Source: Hoeflea marina (GTDB lineage Bacteria; Pseudomonadota; Alphaproteobacteria; Rhizobiales; Rhizobiaceae). Taken from it: a DNA stretch of 64,000 nt. Shown in pieces: positions 53,150 through 61,859 of this stretch. Position 1 is the stretch's first letter. Each line of letters starts with the position of its first letter. The position numbers and the translations under genes are program-made. The notes beneath the pieces were generated by a model, which was not told the DNA's origin, ran no database searches, and saw nothing but the letters and a program-made list of their open reading frames with translations. The DNA lies in NCBI RefSeq assembly GCF_003182275.1, contig NZ_QGTR01000008.1:38482-102481 (forward strand). The letters run 5' to 3'.

Positions 53150-53506
53150 TCAGCCGACCCTGCCGGTGCGATGGCCGATGTCGCGCTCCTCGAGCGCGGC
53201 AGCCTTGGTGTGTTCCGCCTGGGCTTCCTCAAGCGCCAGTTCCGCCGCATCGAGCTGCACCTTCAGCTCCTTGATCGAATGCTGCAGGTTGTCGGCGCGC
53301 TGGCGCGCGGCCTTGGCGAAGGTCGGATAGGCGAAATGGGCGACGTCGCTGATTCCGGCCTTCTTCTCCTCGACCGCGATCTGGTATTCCAGCTCGGCCG
53401 ACATCTTCTCCATTTCCGCCATCATCAGCTGAATCTGGCTGAGTTGGCGGGTCTTCTCGTTGACCTGAAACAGCTTCAGGCGAACGTGGCTCTCACGTGA
53501 CTTCAT
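53150..53506 (-). CDS. fliJ: FliJ-like flagellar export chaperone
   Basis: A 118-residue, highly charged protein predicted to be a single coiled-coil hairpin, beginning MKSRESHVRLKLFQVNEKTR. That start and the position next to ctrA match FliJ of rhizobia, a soluble component of the flagellar type III export apparatus. The start is the ATG at 53506. No other flagellar genes are in the window, so the assignment rests on pattern alone. Confidence 0.75.
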   Translation of the reverse strand: MKSRESHVRLKLFQVNEKTRQLSQIQLMMAEMEKMSAELEYQIAVEEKKAGISDVAHFAYPTFAKAARQRADNLQHSIKELKVQLDAAELALEEAQAEHTKAAALEERDIGHRTGRVG

Positions 53507-53938
53507 ACGCAATACTCCCGTGATGCGAGACCCCGGTTGGAACACAAGGCCGGACGAACTGCCGGCACCTGGCGAATGAAAAGTGACCGGGCGTTAACTT
53601 TTGCGCGCCGCGGTAACCATTCATTTACAGGCTTCGTTAATAATAGCTCACATGGTTTAAGGGCGGGTAAACGGAAACGACGATTTTTCCGGATGCCTTT
53701 CCGGAGTCAGCGGAGTCACTTGCGCCGGATTGCTAAGGCAGTACCTTAACAGGATGGAGAAGAATTTTCGGTTAAAAATCATGGGTCTGCCGACGAAAAC
53801 TAACATAAGATGAATGGTTGCCTAACCCACTCAGAATTTGTTAACCATTGCGTGGCAACCTCCAAATCAGGCAACGACTGGATCCGTATTGCGTAGAGGG
53901 AACACAGTGGCTCTGCGGCGGCGGAAAAGGGGACTAAT
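53507..53938. other. Divergent regulatory region between fliJ and ctrA
   Basis: 432 bases, AT-richer than the flanks. It contains TTAACCAT (53841-53848) and GTAACCAT (53613-53620), both like CtrA half-sites, and GTTAACTTT at 53593. Autoregulation of ctrA is expected from other alphaproteobacteria. Confidence 0.55.
53841..53848 (+). promoter_or_regulatory. Candidate CtrA half-site upstream of ctrA
   Basis: TTAACCAT lies 90 bases before the ctrA start codon. TTAACCAT-type half boxes are the conserved part of rhizobial CtrA sites. I see no second TTAA at exact 7-base spacing. Confidence 0.45.
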
Positions 53939-54640
53939 ATGCGGGTATTATTGATTGAGGACGACAGCGCGACAGCGCAGAGCATCGAACTGATGCTGAA
54001 GTCCGAGAGTTTCAACGTCTACACGACCGATCTTGGGGAAGAGGGCGTCGATCTCGGCAAGCTCTATGATTACGACATCATCCTGCTCGACCTCAACCTT
54101 CCCGACATGTCGGGCTACGAGGTTCTCAGGACGCTCAGGCTGTCCAAGGTCAAGACGCCGATCCTGATTCTCTCCGGCATGGCCGGGATAGAGGACAAAG
54201 TCCGCGGCCTCGGCTTCGGCGCCGACGACTACATGACCAAGCCGTTCCACAAGGACGAGCTGGTCGCACGCATCCACGCCATTGTCCGCCGCTCGAAAGG
54301 TCATGCCCAGTCGGTCATCACCACCGGCGACCTGGTGGTCAATCTGGACGCCAAGACGGTCGAAGTCGGCGCCCAGCGCGTCCACCTCACCGGCAAGGAA
54401 TACCAGATGCTGGAGCTGCTCTCGCTTCGCAAGGGCACGACGCTGACCAAGGAAATGTTCCTCAACCATCTCTACGGCGGCATGGACGAACCGGAACTCA
54501 AGATCATCGACGTCTTCATCTGCAAGCTGCGCAAGAAGCTCGCCACCGCGGCAGGCGGCAAGAACTACATCGAAACCGTCTGGGGCCGCGGCTACGTTCT
54601 GCGCGAGCCGGACGAGAGCGAGATCCGCGAAAGCGCCTGA
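53939..54640 (+). CDS. ctrA: Cell-cycle master response regulator CtrA
   Basis: A 233-residue OmpR-type response regulator. The receiver domain covers 1-120 (acidic pair Asp8-Asp9, phosphoacceptor Asp51 in [11 protein letters not shown], Lys in [12 protein letters not shown]). The winged-helix DNA-binding domain covers 125-230, with [20 protein letters not shown] and [10 protein letters not shown]. Sequence and length are those of CtrA. It blocks chromosome replication and activates division and flagellar genes when phosphorylated through CckA-ChpT. ChpT, SciP and a receiver protein are encoded close by. A terminator follows at 54681. Confidence 0.98.
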   Translation: MRVLLIEDDSATAQSIELMLKSESFNVYTTDLGEEGVDLGKLYDYDIILLDLNLPDMSGYEVLRTLRLSKVKTPILILSGMAGIEDKVRGLGFGADDYMTKPFHKDELVARIHAIVRRSKGHAQSVITTGDLVVNLDAKTVEVGAQRVHLTGKEYQMLELLSLRKGTTLTKEMFLNHLYGGMDEPELKIIDVFICKLRKKLATAAGGKNYIETVWGRGYVLREPDESEIRESA

Positions 54641-54680
54641 CCTCTTGAACACCGCCTGAGCATTCCCGCGCGCATCCGAG

Positions 54681-54705
54681 AACCCGCCCTCCCCGGCGGG
54701 TTTTT
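54681..54705 (+). terminator. Rho-independent terminator of ctrA
   Basis: AACCCGCC pairs with GGCGGGTT around loop CTCCCC, followed by a T-run (TTTTT). It lies 41 bases after the ctrA stop. Confidence 0.85.
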
Positions 54706-54749
54706 CGGTTCCGCCGGCAGGCCGACGACGGCGTGCCGGAACGGGGCGG

Positions 54750-55112
54750 TCAGGCAGCCAGCGCGTGCGGGGCGAAGGCGGCCGTGAGAATCCGGCGGTC
54801 GAAGGGCTTGAGCAGGAATTCGTCGGCGCCGGCGCGGCGGCCGATCATCATCTGCTTGAGATCGTTCTCGATGAGGCAGTAGAAGATCCGCACCTCCTTG
54901 CCGCCGTTCATGGCGCGCACCGAGGTGATGAGATCGAGCGCCCCCGGCATGCCGGCATCGACCACCATGATTTCCGGCAGTTGCGCCTGGCACATGATCA
55001 TCGCCTCGCCGGTGTTGGACGTCTCCACGACGAGAAAATCCATCCCCGACAGGATGCGCTTGGCAACCTTGCAGATCACGGCGGAATCGTCGGCGATCAT
55101 CAAACGGCGCAT
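54750..55112 (-). CDS. Single-domain response regulator next to chpT
   Basis: A 120-residue receiver domain without an output domain. The acidic pair is Asp8-Asp9 (MIADDSA), the phosphoacceptor Asp52 (VVDAGMPG) and the lysine lies in FLLKPFD. The usual switch Thr/Ser after beta-4 is replaced by Cys (FYCLIE). It is not CpdR or DivK by sequence. The start is the ATG at 55112. Its position, 115 bases downstream of chpT on the same strand, suggests a role in the CtrA phosphorelay. Confidence 0.85.
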   Translation of the reverse strand: MRRLMIADDSAVICKVAKRILSGMDFLVVETSNTGEAMIMCQAQLPEIMVVDAGMPGALDLITSVRAMNGGKEVRIFYCLIENDLKQMMIGRRAGADEFLLKPFDRRILTAAFAPHALAA

Positions 55113-55226
55113 GCCAGGTCTCCCTCTCTTGCCGGCGCGCCCGGGGGCGCGCGCGTTGGTAGAGGGAAACCTATCAGGCTGCTGCGAAGATTTGGTAAGC
55201 AGACACGCTTAACAATCGGTTGCCGC

Positions 55227-55868
55227 TCAGATTGTGGTGGCTGTAAAGACAACCTCGTCGGCATTGGCGCTGCAGGCGAGCTCGAGCCCGGCCTCGTCGG
55301 CGAGCAGCACCGTGTAGTAGGGCTGGATCGAGTGCGCGTCGACCGCCTCCTCCATCACGCCGGAATGGATTTCGAGGAACTTCGGCGGCACCCGCACCAT
55401 GCGGCCCTTGCAGACCATCCGGAAGAAGGTGGTGGTTTCGGGATTCTCGATGGTCACGTCGATCGAGCCGCCGCGCGGGATGGCGCCATAGGCGACCAGG
55501 AACAGGTTGAGCAGCAGCTTGACCTTGTTCTTCGGGATGATCGCCCGCGGACCGGACCAGGTCACCGTCGTCTTCTTGTCGGCGGAGACGAAATCCAGCA
55601 CCGCCTTCTCGGCCTCGCCGGTGTCGATGGAGGCGCCGACGGAGCCCGAGGCGCCGAAGGCCAGCCGGGCGAATTTCAGCCGCACCGAGGCGTTCATCGC
55701 GCTGGTGCGGATGAGATCCATGGCGTCGGCGTCGGCGCCGCCCTCGTCGAGCAGCTCGAGCCCGTTGTTGATCGCGCCCACCGGGGAGATGATGTCGTGG
55801 CAGACCCTGCTGCAGAGCAGGGACGCGAGGTCGGGTCCCGAGAGGGTGAGATTGGGGTTCTTCGGCAT
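55227..55868 (-). CDS. chpT: Histidine phosphotransferase ChpT
   Basis: A 213-residue protein with a dimerisation/phosphotransfer helical bundle, with the phospho-accepting His24 in CHDIISPVGAINNGLELL. A degenerate HATPase-like C-terminal domain lacks ATP-binding motifs. It moves phosphate from CckA to CtrA and CpdR. The start is the ATG at 55868; CtrA is encoded 1.2 kb away, on the other strand. Confidence 0.95.
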   Translation of the reverse strand: MPKNPNLTLSGPDLASLLCSRVCHDIISPVGAINNGLELLDEGGADADAMDLIRTSAMNASVRLKFARLAFGASGSVGASIDTGEAEKAVLDFVSADKKTTVTWSGPRAIIPKNKVKLLLNLFLVAYGAIPRGGSIDVTIENPETTTFFRMVCKGRMVRVPPKFLEIHSGVMEEAVDAHSIQPYYTVLLADEAGLELACSANADEVVFTATTI

Positions 55869-56110
55869 ATCGTGTCTCCTGTGCCTTCCGGCAACGAATC
55901 TTGGATGGTGACGTTGCACCCGCAGCGGTGGGATCGCAAGCGCCGGAAGCCCGCGCAGGCAGCAAGACGGCCTGGCGCGGGACCTCATGAATGAGCCCGG
56001 CCATAATGACACCATATTTGGTAAACCGCTTATTAAGATCATCAGCCCACAATGGCCTGATTGAACATTGCAGCCGGGCCGGCCCCGGCGGCCACGAAGG
56101 GAGTCATGTC

Positions 56111-56698
56111 ATGGCACACGCAACGTTGCGCCTCCGCCCATTGGTCCAGCTGATGCTGGCGGTCTCGCTGCTCGTCGGCCTGTCGGGCCTTGCCCGTGCG
56201 CAGGCGACCGGCAACGCCAACTACACCGCCCAGGAGATCGTCGACGCCGGTCACGGCTTCTTCGGCTCCACCTCCGGGGGGCTCGCCAAGATCGTCGAGA
56301 AGGCGTTCAACGCCTACGGGCTGCCCAACGGCTACATTCTCGGCCAGGAAGCCTCGGGCGCCTTCATCGGCGGCCTCACCTATGGCGAGGGCGACCTCTA
56401 CACCAAGAACGCCGGCCAGAGCTCGGTCTACTGGCAGGGCCCGTCGATCGGCTGGGACTACGGCGCCGATGGCAACCGCACGATGATGCTGGTCTACAAC
56501 CTGCCCAGCGTCGACGGCGTCTACGGCCGCTTCGGCGGCATCAGCGGCAAGGCCTATGTGTTTGCCGGCCTCGGCATGACGGTGCTGCAGCGCAACAACG
56601 TGATCATGGTGCCGATCCGCACCGGCGTCGGCGCCCGCCTCGGCATCAACGCCGGCTATCTCAAGATGACGCCGAAGCCGACCTGGAACCCGTTCTGA
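56111..56698 (+). CDS. DUF1134 (EipA-like) exported envelope protein
   Basis: A 195-residue protein with a Sec signal peptide (LVQLMLAVSLLVGLSGLARA, cleaved near AQA). Its mature part is the DUF1134 domain, which includes QEIVDAGHGFFGSTSGGLAK and VGARLGINAGYLKMT. The family is restricted to alphaproteobacteria; EipA from Brucella, which keeps the cell envelope intact, belongs to it and its gene is regulated by CtrA there. The start is the ATG at 56111 behind AAGGGAG. Confidence 0.92.
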   Translation: MAHATLRLRPLVQLMLAVSLLVGLSGLARAQATGNANYTAQEIVDAGHGFFGSTSGGLAKIVEKAFNAYGLPNGYILGQEASGAFIGGLTYGEGDLYTKNAGQSSVYWQGPSIGWDYGADGNRTMMLVYNLPSVDGVYGRFGGISGKAYVFAGLGMTVLQRNNVIMVPIRTGVGARLGINAGYLKMTPKPTWNPF

Positions 56699-56724
56699 CC
56701 CGGCCCACCCCCCGCAATGGTGGC

Positions 56725-56750
56725 AAAAGCGGCGCATGCGCCGCTTTTTT
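56725..56750 (+). terminator. Rho-independent terminator after the DUF1134 gene
   Basis: AAAAGCGGCGCATGCGCCGC followed by six T residues, a perfect palindrome with A- and T-rich ends. Works in principle for both strands. Confidence 0.85.
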
Positions 56751-56810
56751 CATGGCCCGCCGCCGGCGCGGCGATGCCCGCGTCTTGCCCGTTTTCCCCG
56801 CCCGTGCTTT

Positions 56811-58076
56811 ATGCATCGCGACCGGCAGATGCCGGCCCGACTGCGCCACAGTGGGATCGATGTGATAGAATTTCTGCTCCTCTTTGCCTTCGGCTTTCTT
56901 GTCGCCGCGCTGATCGCACTCATCGTCGCCCCGGTGATTCGCGGCAGGGTCGTGACGCTGACCGAGCGCCGCATGCGCGCCAGCGTGCCGCTGTCGACGG
57001 CCGAGATCCGGGCCGAGAAGGACCTCGCCCGCGCCGCCTTCGCCGCGGAGAACGCCCGCCTCAGCGTCGACCTGCGCGACAACCGCGCCAGATTGTCGGA
57101 GCAGAGCGCCAATCTGGTGCGGGTGACCAACAATCTGGTCGCCATGCGCGCGGCCAAGGAGGAACTCGACGCAGCGCTCGAACAGAGCGGCCTCGAATCG
57201 GGCCAGCTGCGCTCCGAGCTGCGCGACCGCGAGGCCGCGATCGAGACCCTGCGCTCCGATCTCGGCGCCGCCATCCGGCTTGCCGGCGCGCGCGAGCGCG
57301 AGATCGCCAGGCTCAACGACCGCCTCAACCAGCTGGGCTCGGATGTCGAGGAACTCAAGATCGATCTCGCCACCCGCGAGACCGAGATCGACAATCTGCA
57401 GGTGACCATCCAGGCGCTGCACGACGAACGCAAGCTGCTGCGCGACGAGCTGCGCGCGGCCATCAGCAGCGAGCGCGAGGCCGAGATCCGGCTCGACAAC
57501 GAGGAGAAGCGCTCCACCGAGCTCGAGCAGCGGCTGGCCCGCACGCAATCCACCCTGTCGGACCGCGATCAGTCCCTCGAGCAGCGCCAGCGCGAGGTCG
57601 AGCGGCTCAAGAGCCGGCAGGCCGAGCTCAACGATGACCTGCAGCAGGCCCTCGGCCAGCTGAAGGCGGCTGGGACGGGCCAGCGGCAGCCGACCGTTCC
57701 CGCAGCGCGGCCGACCGCCCCCGCCGCGCGCCCGACGGCGACCCAGCCCGCCGTGCCTGTGCGCGGCAAGGGCGCCGAGTCCGCCGCCCCGCCGGCGCGT
57801 GCGGCGCGAAGCAGCGACGAGCGGGTGGAACGGCTGCGCGCCCGCCAGGCCGCCCTGGTCGAGCGGCTGGCCAAGGCCGGCAATGGCAAGAACGACGCGG
57901 CCCTGCGCACGGAACTGGTCGAGGTCGCCGCCATGATGGTGGAGCTGACCGCGCAGACCGAAGGCGAGACCTCGCCGATCCGCAAGATCCTGTCGAGCGG
58001 CGGCACCAGGCGGCCCGCCGGCGCGCCGGTCAGTCTCGCCGAGCGCGCGCGCCAGCTGATATCCGCCGGCAAATAG
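56811..58076 (+). CDS. Membrane-anchored long coiled-coil protein
   Basis: A 421-residue protein. One hydrophobic helix lies near residues 19-42 (EFLLLFAFGFLVAALIALIV). From about 60 to 290 there are heptad-like charged repeats (AEIRAEKDLARAAFAAENAR through EVERLKSRQAEL) that predict a long coiled coil. A Pro/Ala-rich linker (PTVPAARPTAPAARPTATQP) follows, then a short helical end. I use the ATG at 56811; a later ATG at 56829 is also possible. No enzymatic motif. I have an impression that similar proteins occur in rhizobia near chpT; function unknown. Confidence 0.8.
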   Translation: MHRDRQMPARLRHSGIDVIEFLLLFAFGFLVAALIALIVAPVIRGRVVTLTERRMRASVPLSTAEIRAEKDLARAAFAAENARLSVDLRDNRARLSEQSANLVRVTNNLVAMRAAKEELDAALEQSGLESGQLRSELRDREAAIETLRSDLGAAIRLAGAREREIARLNDRLNQLGSDVEELKIDLATRETEIDNLQVTIQALHDERKLLRDELRAAISSEREAEIRLDNEEKRSTELEQRLARTQSTLSDRDQSLEQRQREVERLKSRQAELNDDLQQALGQLKAAGTGQRQPTVPAARPTAPAARPTATQPAVPVRGKGAESAAPPARAARSSDERVERLRARQAALVERLAKAGNGKNDAALRTELVEVAAMMVELTAQTEGETSPIRKILSSGGTRRPAGAPVSLAERARQLISAGK

Positions 58077-58651
58077 CCGGCAGCCGAAGCGTATTCACAC
58101 ATCTGGTGGCCCATGGCGCTGGGGAAACTCTTCTGCTGCTTCGGCATTTCGGTTTCCTTTCAACTCAAGAAAGTCTCTCCACTTTTTGATGCCGTCCAAG
58201 GCCATTTCCCGTTTGTGCAACCGGTGACACCCCCACCCCTAACCCCTCCCCTCAAGGGCTACGCGATTCACACATTTCGGAAAGGCCCGGGGGTCTTGCG
58301 GAGCCCATTCTCCCCCCTTGCGGGGGAGATGTCGGCGCCAGCCGACAGAGGGGGGTGTGTTTCCATCCATTCCAGCCGTTCCGTTTGCGCGGCGGCCTAC
58401 CCCCCTCTGTCACCTTCGGTGACATCTCCCCCACAAAGGGGGAGAATGGCATCGTGCCCGCGGCAGTCCCGGCAAGCCGCATGAGCCTTCGCGCGGCGCA
58501 GCGCTCAGGCTCGGCGCCTGTATCGACGGGTAGGGGGTCTTGCGGTGCCCATTCTCCCCCCTTTCGGGCTACGTGATTCACACATTTCGGAGGTGGCTGG
58601 GCATGTTGACAGCGTGGGGCTCAATGACAAGAGCCAGGCGGCGGGCGGCAA

Positions 58652-59017
58652 CAACCCCTTCACCTGCAATTTCTAGCGCTTAACTGCGTTAAGACGCTGA
58701 AATTGCTTCCTCTCCCACCAAGGGAGAGGGGGTGCGCCGCGGGTTCCGCGTTTCCACCTCTCCCCTGGTGGGAGAGGCTTCGGAGCGGTGGCCGCAGGCC
58801 AGAAATCGACGAAGTCGATTCAGCGAGCGAAGGCCTGAGCGCGACGCCGCGCGAAGGCAGGCACAGCCTTGGACCGAAGGGCCAAGCTGTAGATTTTGTT
58901 GGTGAGGGGGTCGGAGGCATCCGCAACGTTTCTCGCCTGCGATTTCCGGCGCGCGAGTGGATCAGCACGCTGAAGTCGCGTCCTTTCAGCTTCGCCGATG
59001 GGCCACCACAACGATGT
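58652..59017 (-). repeat. Interspersed repeat C, right copy (inverted)
   Basis: Reverse complement of the left copy at 47958-48372: the 64-base block TAGCGCTTAACTGCGTTAAG, then GTTGGTGAGGGGGTCGGAGG, then TCCTTTCAGCTTCGCCGATG. The two copies face each other across 10 kb of core genes. Confidence 0.85.
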
Positions 59018-59109
59018 GTGAATTCCGTAGCCTCAAGGGGGAGGGGGACAAGGCTGCGTTGCGGGCCTTGCGCTTGCATCCCTGTTCGTCCTGCCGATTG
59101 GAATTGGAC

Positions 59110-59250
59110 CGGATGCCGCCAGGCACGCGGAGCAAAGCCTCCCTCCCCCTTGAGGGGGTCCGAAGGACGGCGAGCGACCCGTGGCGCGAGCCAGATTGAG
59201 GGTGGGGGTACTTTGGCAGTCGCGATGGCGCGAGCCAGATCGGGGGTGGG
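59110..59250 (+). repeat. Interspersed repeat, family D (copy 2)
   Basis: Direct copy of 52908-53045, with an internal partial duplication of GGCGCGAGCCAGAT. Confidence 0.8.
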
Positions 59251-59419
59251 GTGCGTTCGCGGTCGCGATGGCGCCAGCCAATGCGTGCCGGGGGGAAACC
59301 ATCGCGCCCGCGACCGTTTCCCATCCTCCGGTCCGGGTGCATGTCGCCCGGAAGTCTGCGGCGGTTTCCGGATCACGGCACGCACAGGTCCGACGAGCCG
59401 AGGCAAATCCCCGGCTGAA

Positions 59420-60250
59420 TCAGGGCAGTCGCCCCATGGCGCCTGCCACGCGCCACAGCGCGATGCCGGTGGCCGTGGCGACATTGAGGCTGTCGAGGCC
59501 GGGCGCCTGGGCGATCCGCACGCTGGTCACGCGGTCGAGCACCGCCTGCGGCAGGCCGGCGCCCTCGGTGCCGAGCAGCAGCGCCACCCGCCCCGGCGGC
59601 CGGTAGTCCTCGAGCGCCACGGTTCCCCTGGGCGACAGGCCGATGAGGTCGAAGCCGCTGCCGACGATGGCGCTGGCCATCGCCTCCACCGAGCCCGAGC
59701 GGCAGAACGGCACATGCAGCGCCGCACCCACCGACACCCGGATCGCCTTGCGGTAGAGCGGGCTGCACGAGGTGGCGTCGAGCGCCACGCCGTCGGCGCC
59801 GAAGACGCCGGCATTGCGGAAGATCGAGCCCATGTTGTCGTGGTTGGAGATGCCGCAGCAGGCCACCACGAGCGCCTGGTCGGGCAGGCCGGCGAGGAAG
59901 CTTGCGAGATCGGCAGGTGGGCGGCGCACGCCGAGCGCCAGCACGCCGCGATGCATGGCGAAGCCGACGACGGCGTCCAGCACCGGCGCGGCCGCCACAT
60001 GCACCGGCACGGCGGGGTCGAGGCGGGCGATGAGATCGGCCAGCCCCCCGACCCGGTTCTCGAGCAGCAGCAGCTTGACGATGTCAAAGTGGCCGCGCTC
60101 GCGGGCGTCAAGCAGTGCCTGCAGCACCACCGTTCCCTCGGCGATGAACTGCTCCCCCCTGCCCGCCAGGTCCCGCTCGCGCATCGAGACGAATTCGGCG
60201 ATGCGCGGATCGCCGGGATCGTCGATGCGGATCAGGCGGGCCGCATCCAT
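59420..60250 (-). CDS. TrmH-family RNA 2'-O-methyltransferase
   Basis: A 276-residue SPOUT-class enzyme. The three SpoU motifs are visible: ISNHDNMGSIFRNAGVFGAD near residue 135, LLLGTEGAGLP near 228, and SLNVATATGIALW near 255. The N-terminal 110 residues form the L7Ae-like RNA-binding domain seen in rRNA methyltransferases (RIDDPGDPRIAEF...GTVVLQALL). It probably methylates a ribose in 23S rRNA or tRNA; the site cannot be deduced. The start is the ATG at 60250. Confidence 0.92.
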   Translation of the reverse strand: MDAARLIRIDDPGDPRIAEFVSMRERDLAGRGEQFIAEGTVVLQALLDARERGHFDIVKLLLLENRVGGLADLIARLDPAVPVHVAAAPVLDAVVGFAMHRGVLALGVRRPPADLASFLAGLPDQALVVACCGISNHDNMGSIFRNAGVFGADGVALDATSCSPLYRKAIRVSVGAALHVPFCRSGSVEAMASAIVGSGFDLIGLSPRGTVALEDYRPPGRVALLLGTEGAGLPQAVLDRVTSVRIAQAPGLDSLNVATATGIALWRVAGAMGRLP

Positions 60251-60251
60251 C

Positions 60252-60638
60252 TCAGGGACGGTTGATCACGGCGATGTCGGCGACGATGCGCGAGGTGGTG
60301 ATGTCGTAGAGCATCACCCGGAGCTTGCCGTCGGCCATGCGGCCGTTGAAGGCGATGCGGTTGCCGTCGAGCGCGATGCCGGCGATGGTGAAGCCGGCCG
60401 GCAGCGCCGCCACCGCCTCGACCGGCGCGTCCGAGGGAACCGCCTGCGAGGCGGCCACCACGGGCTGCTGCGGCGAGGGCCGCGTGAATTTGTAGACAAT
60501 TGCGCCCAGCACCGCCATAACACCGACAAACATGATGCCGATCGACACGGCCAGCAGCCGCACCATCTTGCGGCGGACCTTTTCCATTTCCGGATCCAGC
60601 GGCTTGTCGTCCTGATCGTCCTCTGGTGCATTCGACAT
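60252..60638 (-). CDS. Small single-pass membrane protein, unknown
   Basis: A 128-residue protein with an acidic cytosolic head (SNAPEDDQDDKPLDPEMEKV), one transmembrane helix near residues 29-50 and a periplasmic domain of about 75 residues. It starts at the ATG at 60638, and its stop is one base before the TrmH-type gene. I recall a DUF6476-type family at this position between trmH and rluD in Hyphomicrobiales, but cannot verify it here. Confidence 0.8.
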   Translation of the reverse strand: MSNAPEDDQDDKPLDPEMEKVRRKMVRLLAVSIGIMFVGVMAVLGAIVYKFTRPSPQQPVVAASQAVPSDAPVEAVAALPAGFTIAGIALDGNRIAFNGRMADGKLRVMLYDITTSRIVADIAVINRP

Positions 60639-60668
60639 GAAAATTCCTCTCAAGGCAGGTCAGGCAGT

Positions 60669-61700
60669 TTGAACACCGCGACACCCTTTAACGAAGCCGG
60701 CGGCGATAGGAAAGCCTTGAGCGTCGATGAGCATGGCGAAGGCCGCCTCGACGCCTGGCTCGCCCGTGAGCTGGCGCCCGATTTCTCCCGCAGCCGCATC
60801 AAGGCGCTCATCGAGGCCGGCGCCGTCACGGTCAATGCGCTGACCGTCACCGAGGCCAAGCGCAAGGTGCAGCCGGGCGACGAGATCGCGGTCGTGCTGC
60901 CCGAACCCGAGGATCCGGAGCCGATGGGCGAGGACATCCCGCTCAGCATCCTCTACGAGGACAGCGACCTGATCGTCGTCGACAAGCAGGCGGGGCTGGT
61001 GGTCCATCCCGGCGCCGGCAACTGGACCGGCACGCTGGTCAACGCGCTCATCCACCATTGCGGCGCGAGCCTTTCGGGCATCGGCGGCGTCCGGCGTCCG
61101 GGCATCGTCCACCGGCTCGACAAGGAGACCTCCGGGGTCATGGTCGTGGCCAAGAACGATCATGCCCACCGGCATCTCGCCGACCAGTTCGCCGACCACG
61201 GCCTCACCGGCCCGCTCGAGCGCGCCTACAAGGCCTTCGTCTGGGGCCAGCCGGCCATTCTCAACGGCACCATCGATGCCCCCCTCGGCCGCAGCCGCGA
61301 CCGCACCCGGCGCGCCGTGCGCACCGACGACGGCGACGATGTCCGCCATGCCGTCACCCACTACACCGTGCTCGAGCGCTACGGCGCCAGGGAAGACGGC
61401 ACGTCGGACGCCACGCTGGTGGAGTGCCGGCTGGAGACCGGCCGCACCCACCAGATCCGCGTCCACATGGCGCACATCTCCCATCCGCTGCTCGGCGACC
61501 CCGAATATGGCGGCGCCTTCCGCACCAAGGCCAACCGCCTGCCTGACGCCGTCCGCGCCGTGGTCAACGCCTTTCCGCGCCAGGCGCTGCATGCCTATCT
61601 GCTCAAGATCGAGCATCCCGTCACCGGCGAGACGCTGCGCTTCGAGGCGCCGCTGCCCGCGGACATGGAGGATCTGCGCACGGCGCTGGCGCAGGTTTGA
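60669..61700 (+). CDS. rluD: 23S rRNA pseudouridine synthase RluD-like
   Basis: A 343-residue RluA-family enzyme with an S4 RNA-binding domain at about 30-90 (RSRIKALIEAGAVTVNALTV) and the catalytic domain after it. The catalytic Asp151 is in HRLDKETSGVMVVAK; KAFVWGQP and RTHQIRVHMAHISHPLLGDP also fit. RluD makes pseudouridines in helix 69. No ATG is in frame; I use the TTG at 60669, while the TTG at 60717 would also fit. Confidence 0.9.
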   Translation: MNTATPFNEAGGDRKALSVDEHGEGRLDAWLARELAPDFSRSRIKALIEAGAVTVNALTVTEAKRKVQPGDEIAVVLPEPEDPEPMGEDIPLSILYEDSDLIVVDKQAGLVVHPGAGNWTGTLVNALIHHCGASLSGIGGVRRPGIVHRLDKETSGVMVVAKNDHAHRHLADQFADHGLTGPLERAYKAFVWGQPAILNGTIDAPLGRSRDRTRRAVRTDDGDDVRHAVTHYTVLERYGAREDGTSDATLVECRLETGRTHQIRVHMAHISHPLLGDPEYGGAFRTKANRLPDAVRAVVNAFPRQALHAYLLKIEHPVTGETLRFEAPLPADMEDLRTALAQV

Positions 61701-61859
61701 GTTGCGCGGCAAGGCGGGTCACGGCACTGTGAACGGGTCGAAGCCTTGATACCGGCTTTCGCCACAATTAAGTGACAATCTGCAGGGGCCCGGATGCGCG
61801 TGCCGATCCGGGGCTGGGGCTCGCCGTCAGGGAGCCAGGGATCAAAAAGGGGTGCTCAC

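Larger units (their letters stand above)
58077..59419. other. Noncoding repeat-rich gap (1.3 kb)
   Basis: No supported gene. It contains the right copy of repeat C (58652-59017), repeat D copy 2 (59110-59250), and a block with inverted modules around GACAGAGGGGGG / CCCCCCTCTGTC (58344 and 58400). The segment CTACG-GATTCACACATTT is present twice (58257 and 58569). Confidence 0.8.

Noticed and set aside
58703..60265. Plus-strand 520-codon frame
   Set aside because: Runs through repeats and then antisense to the TrmH-type gene; no family features.
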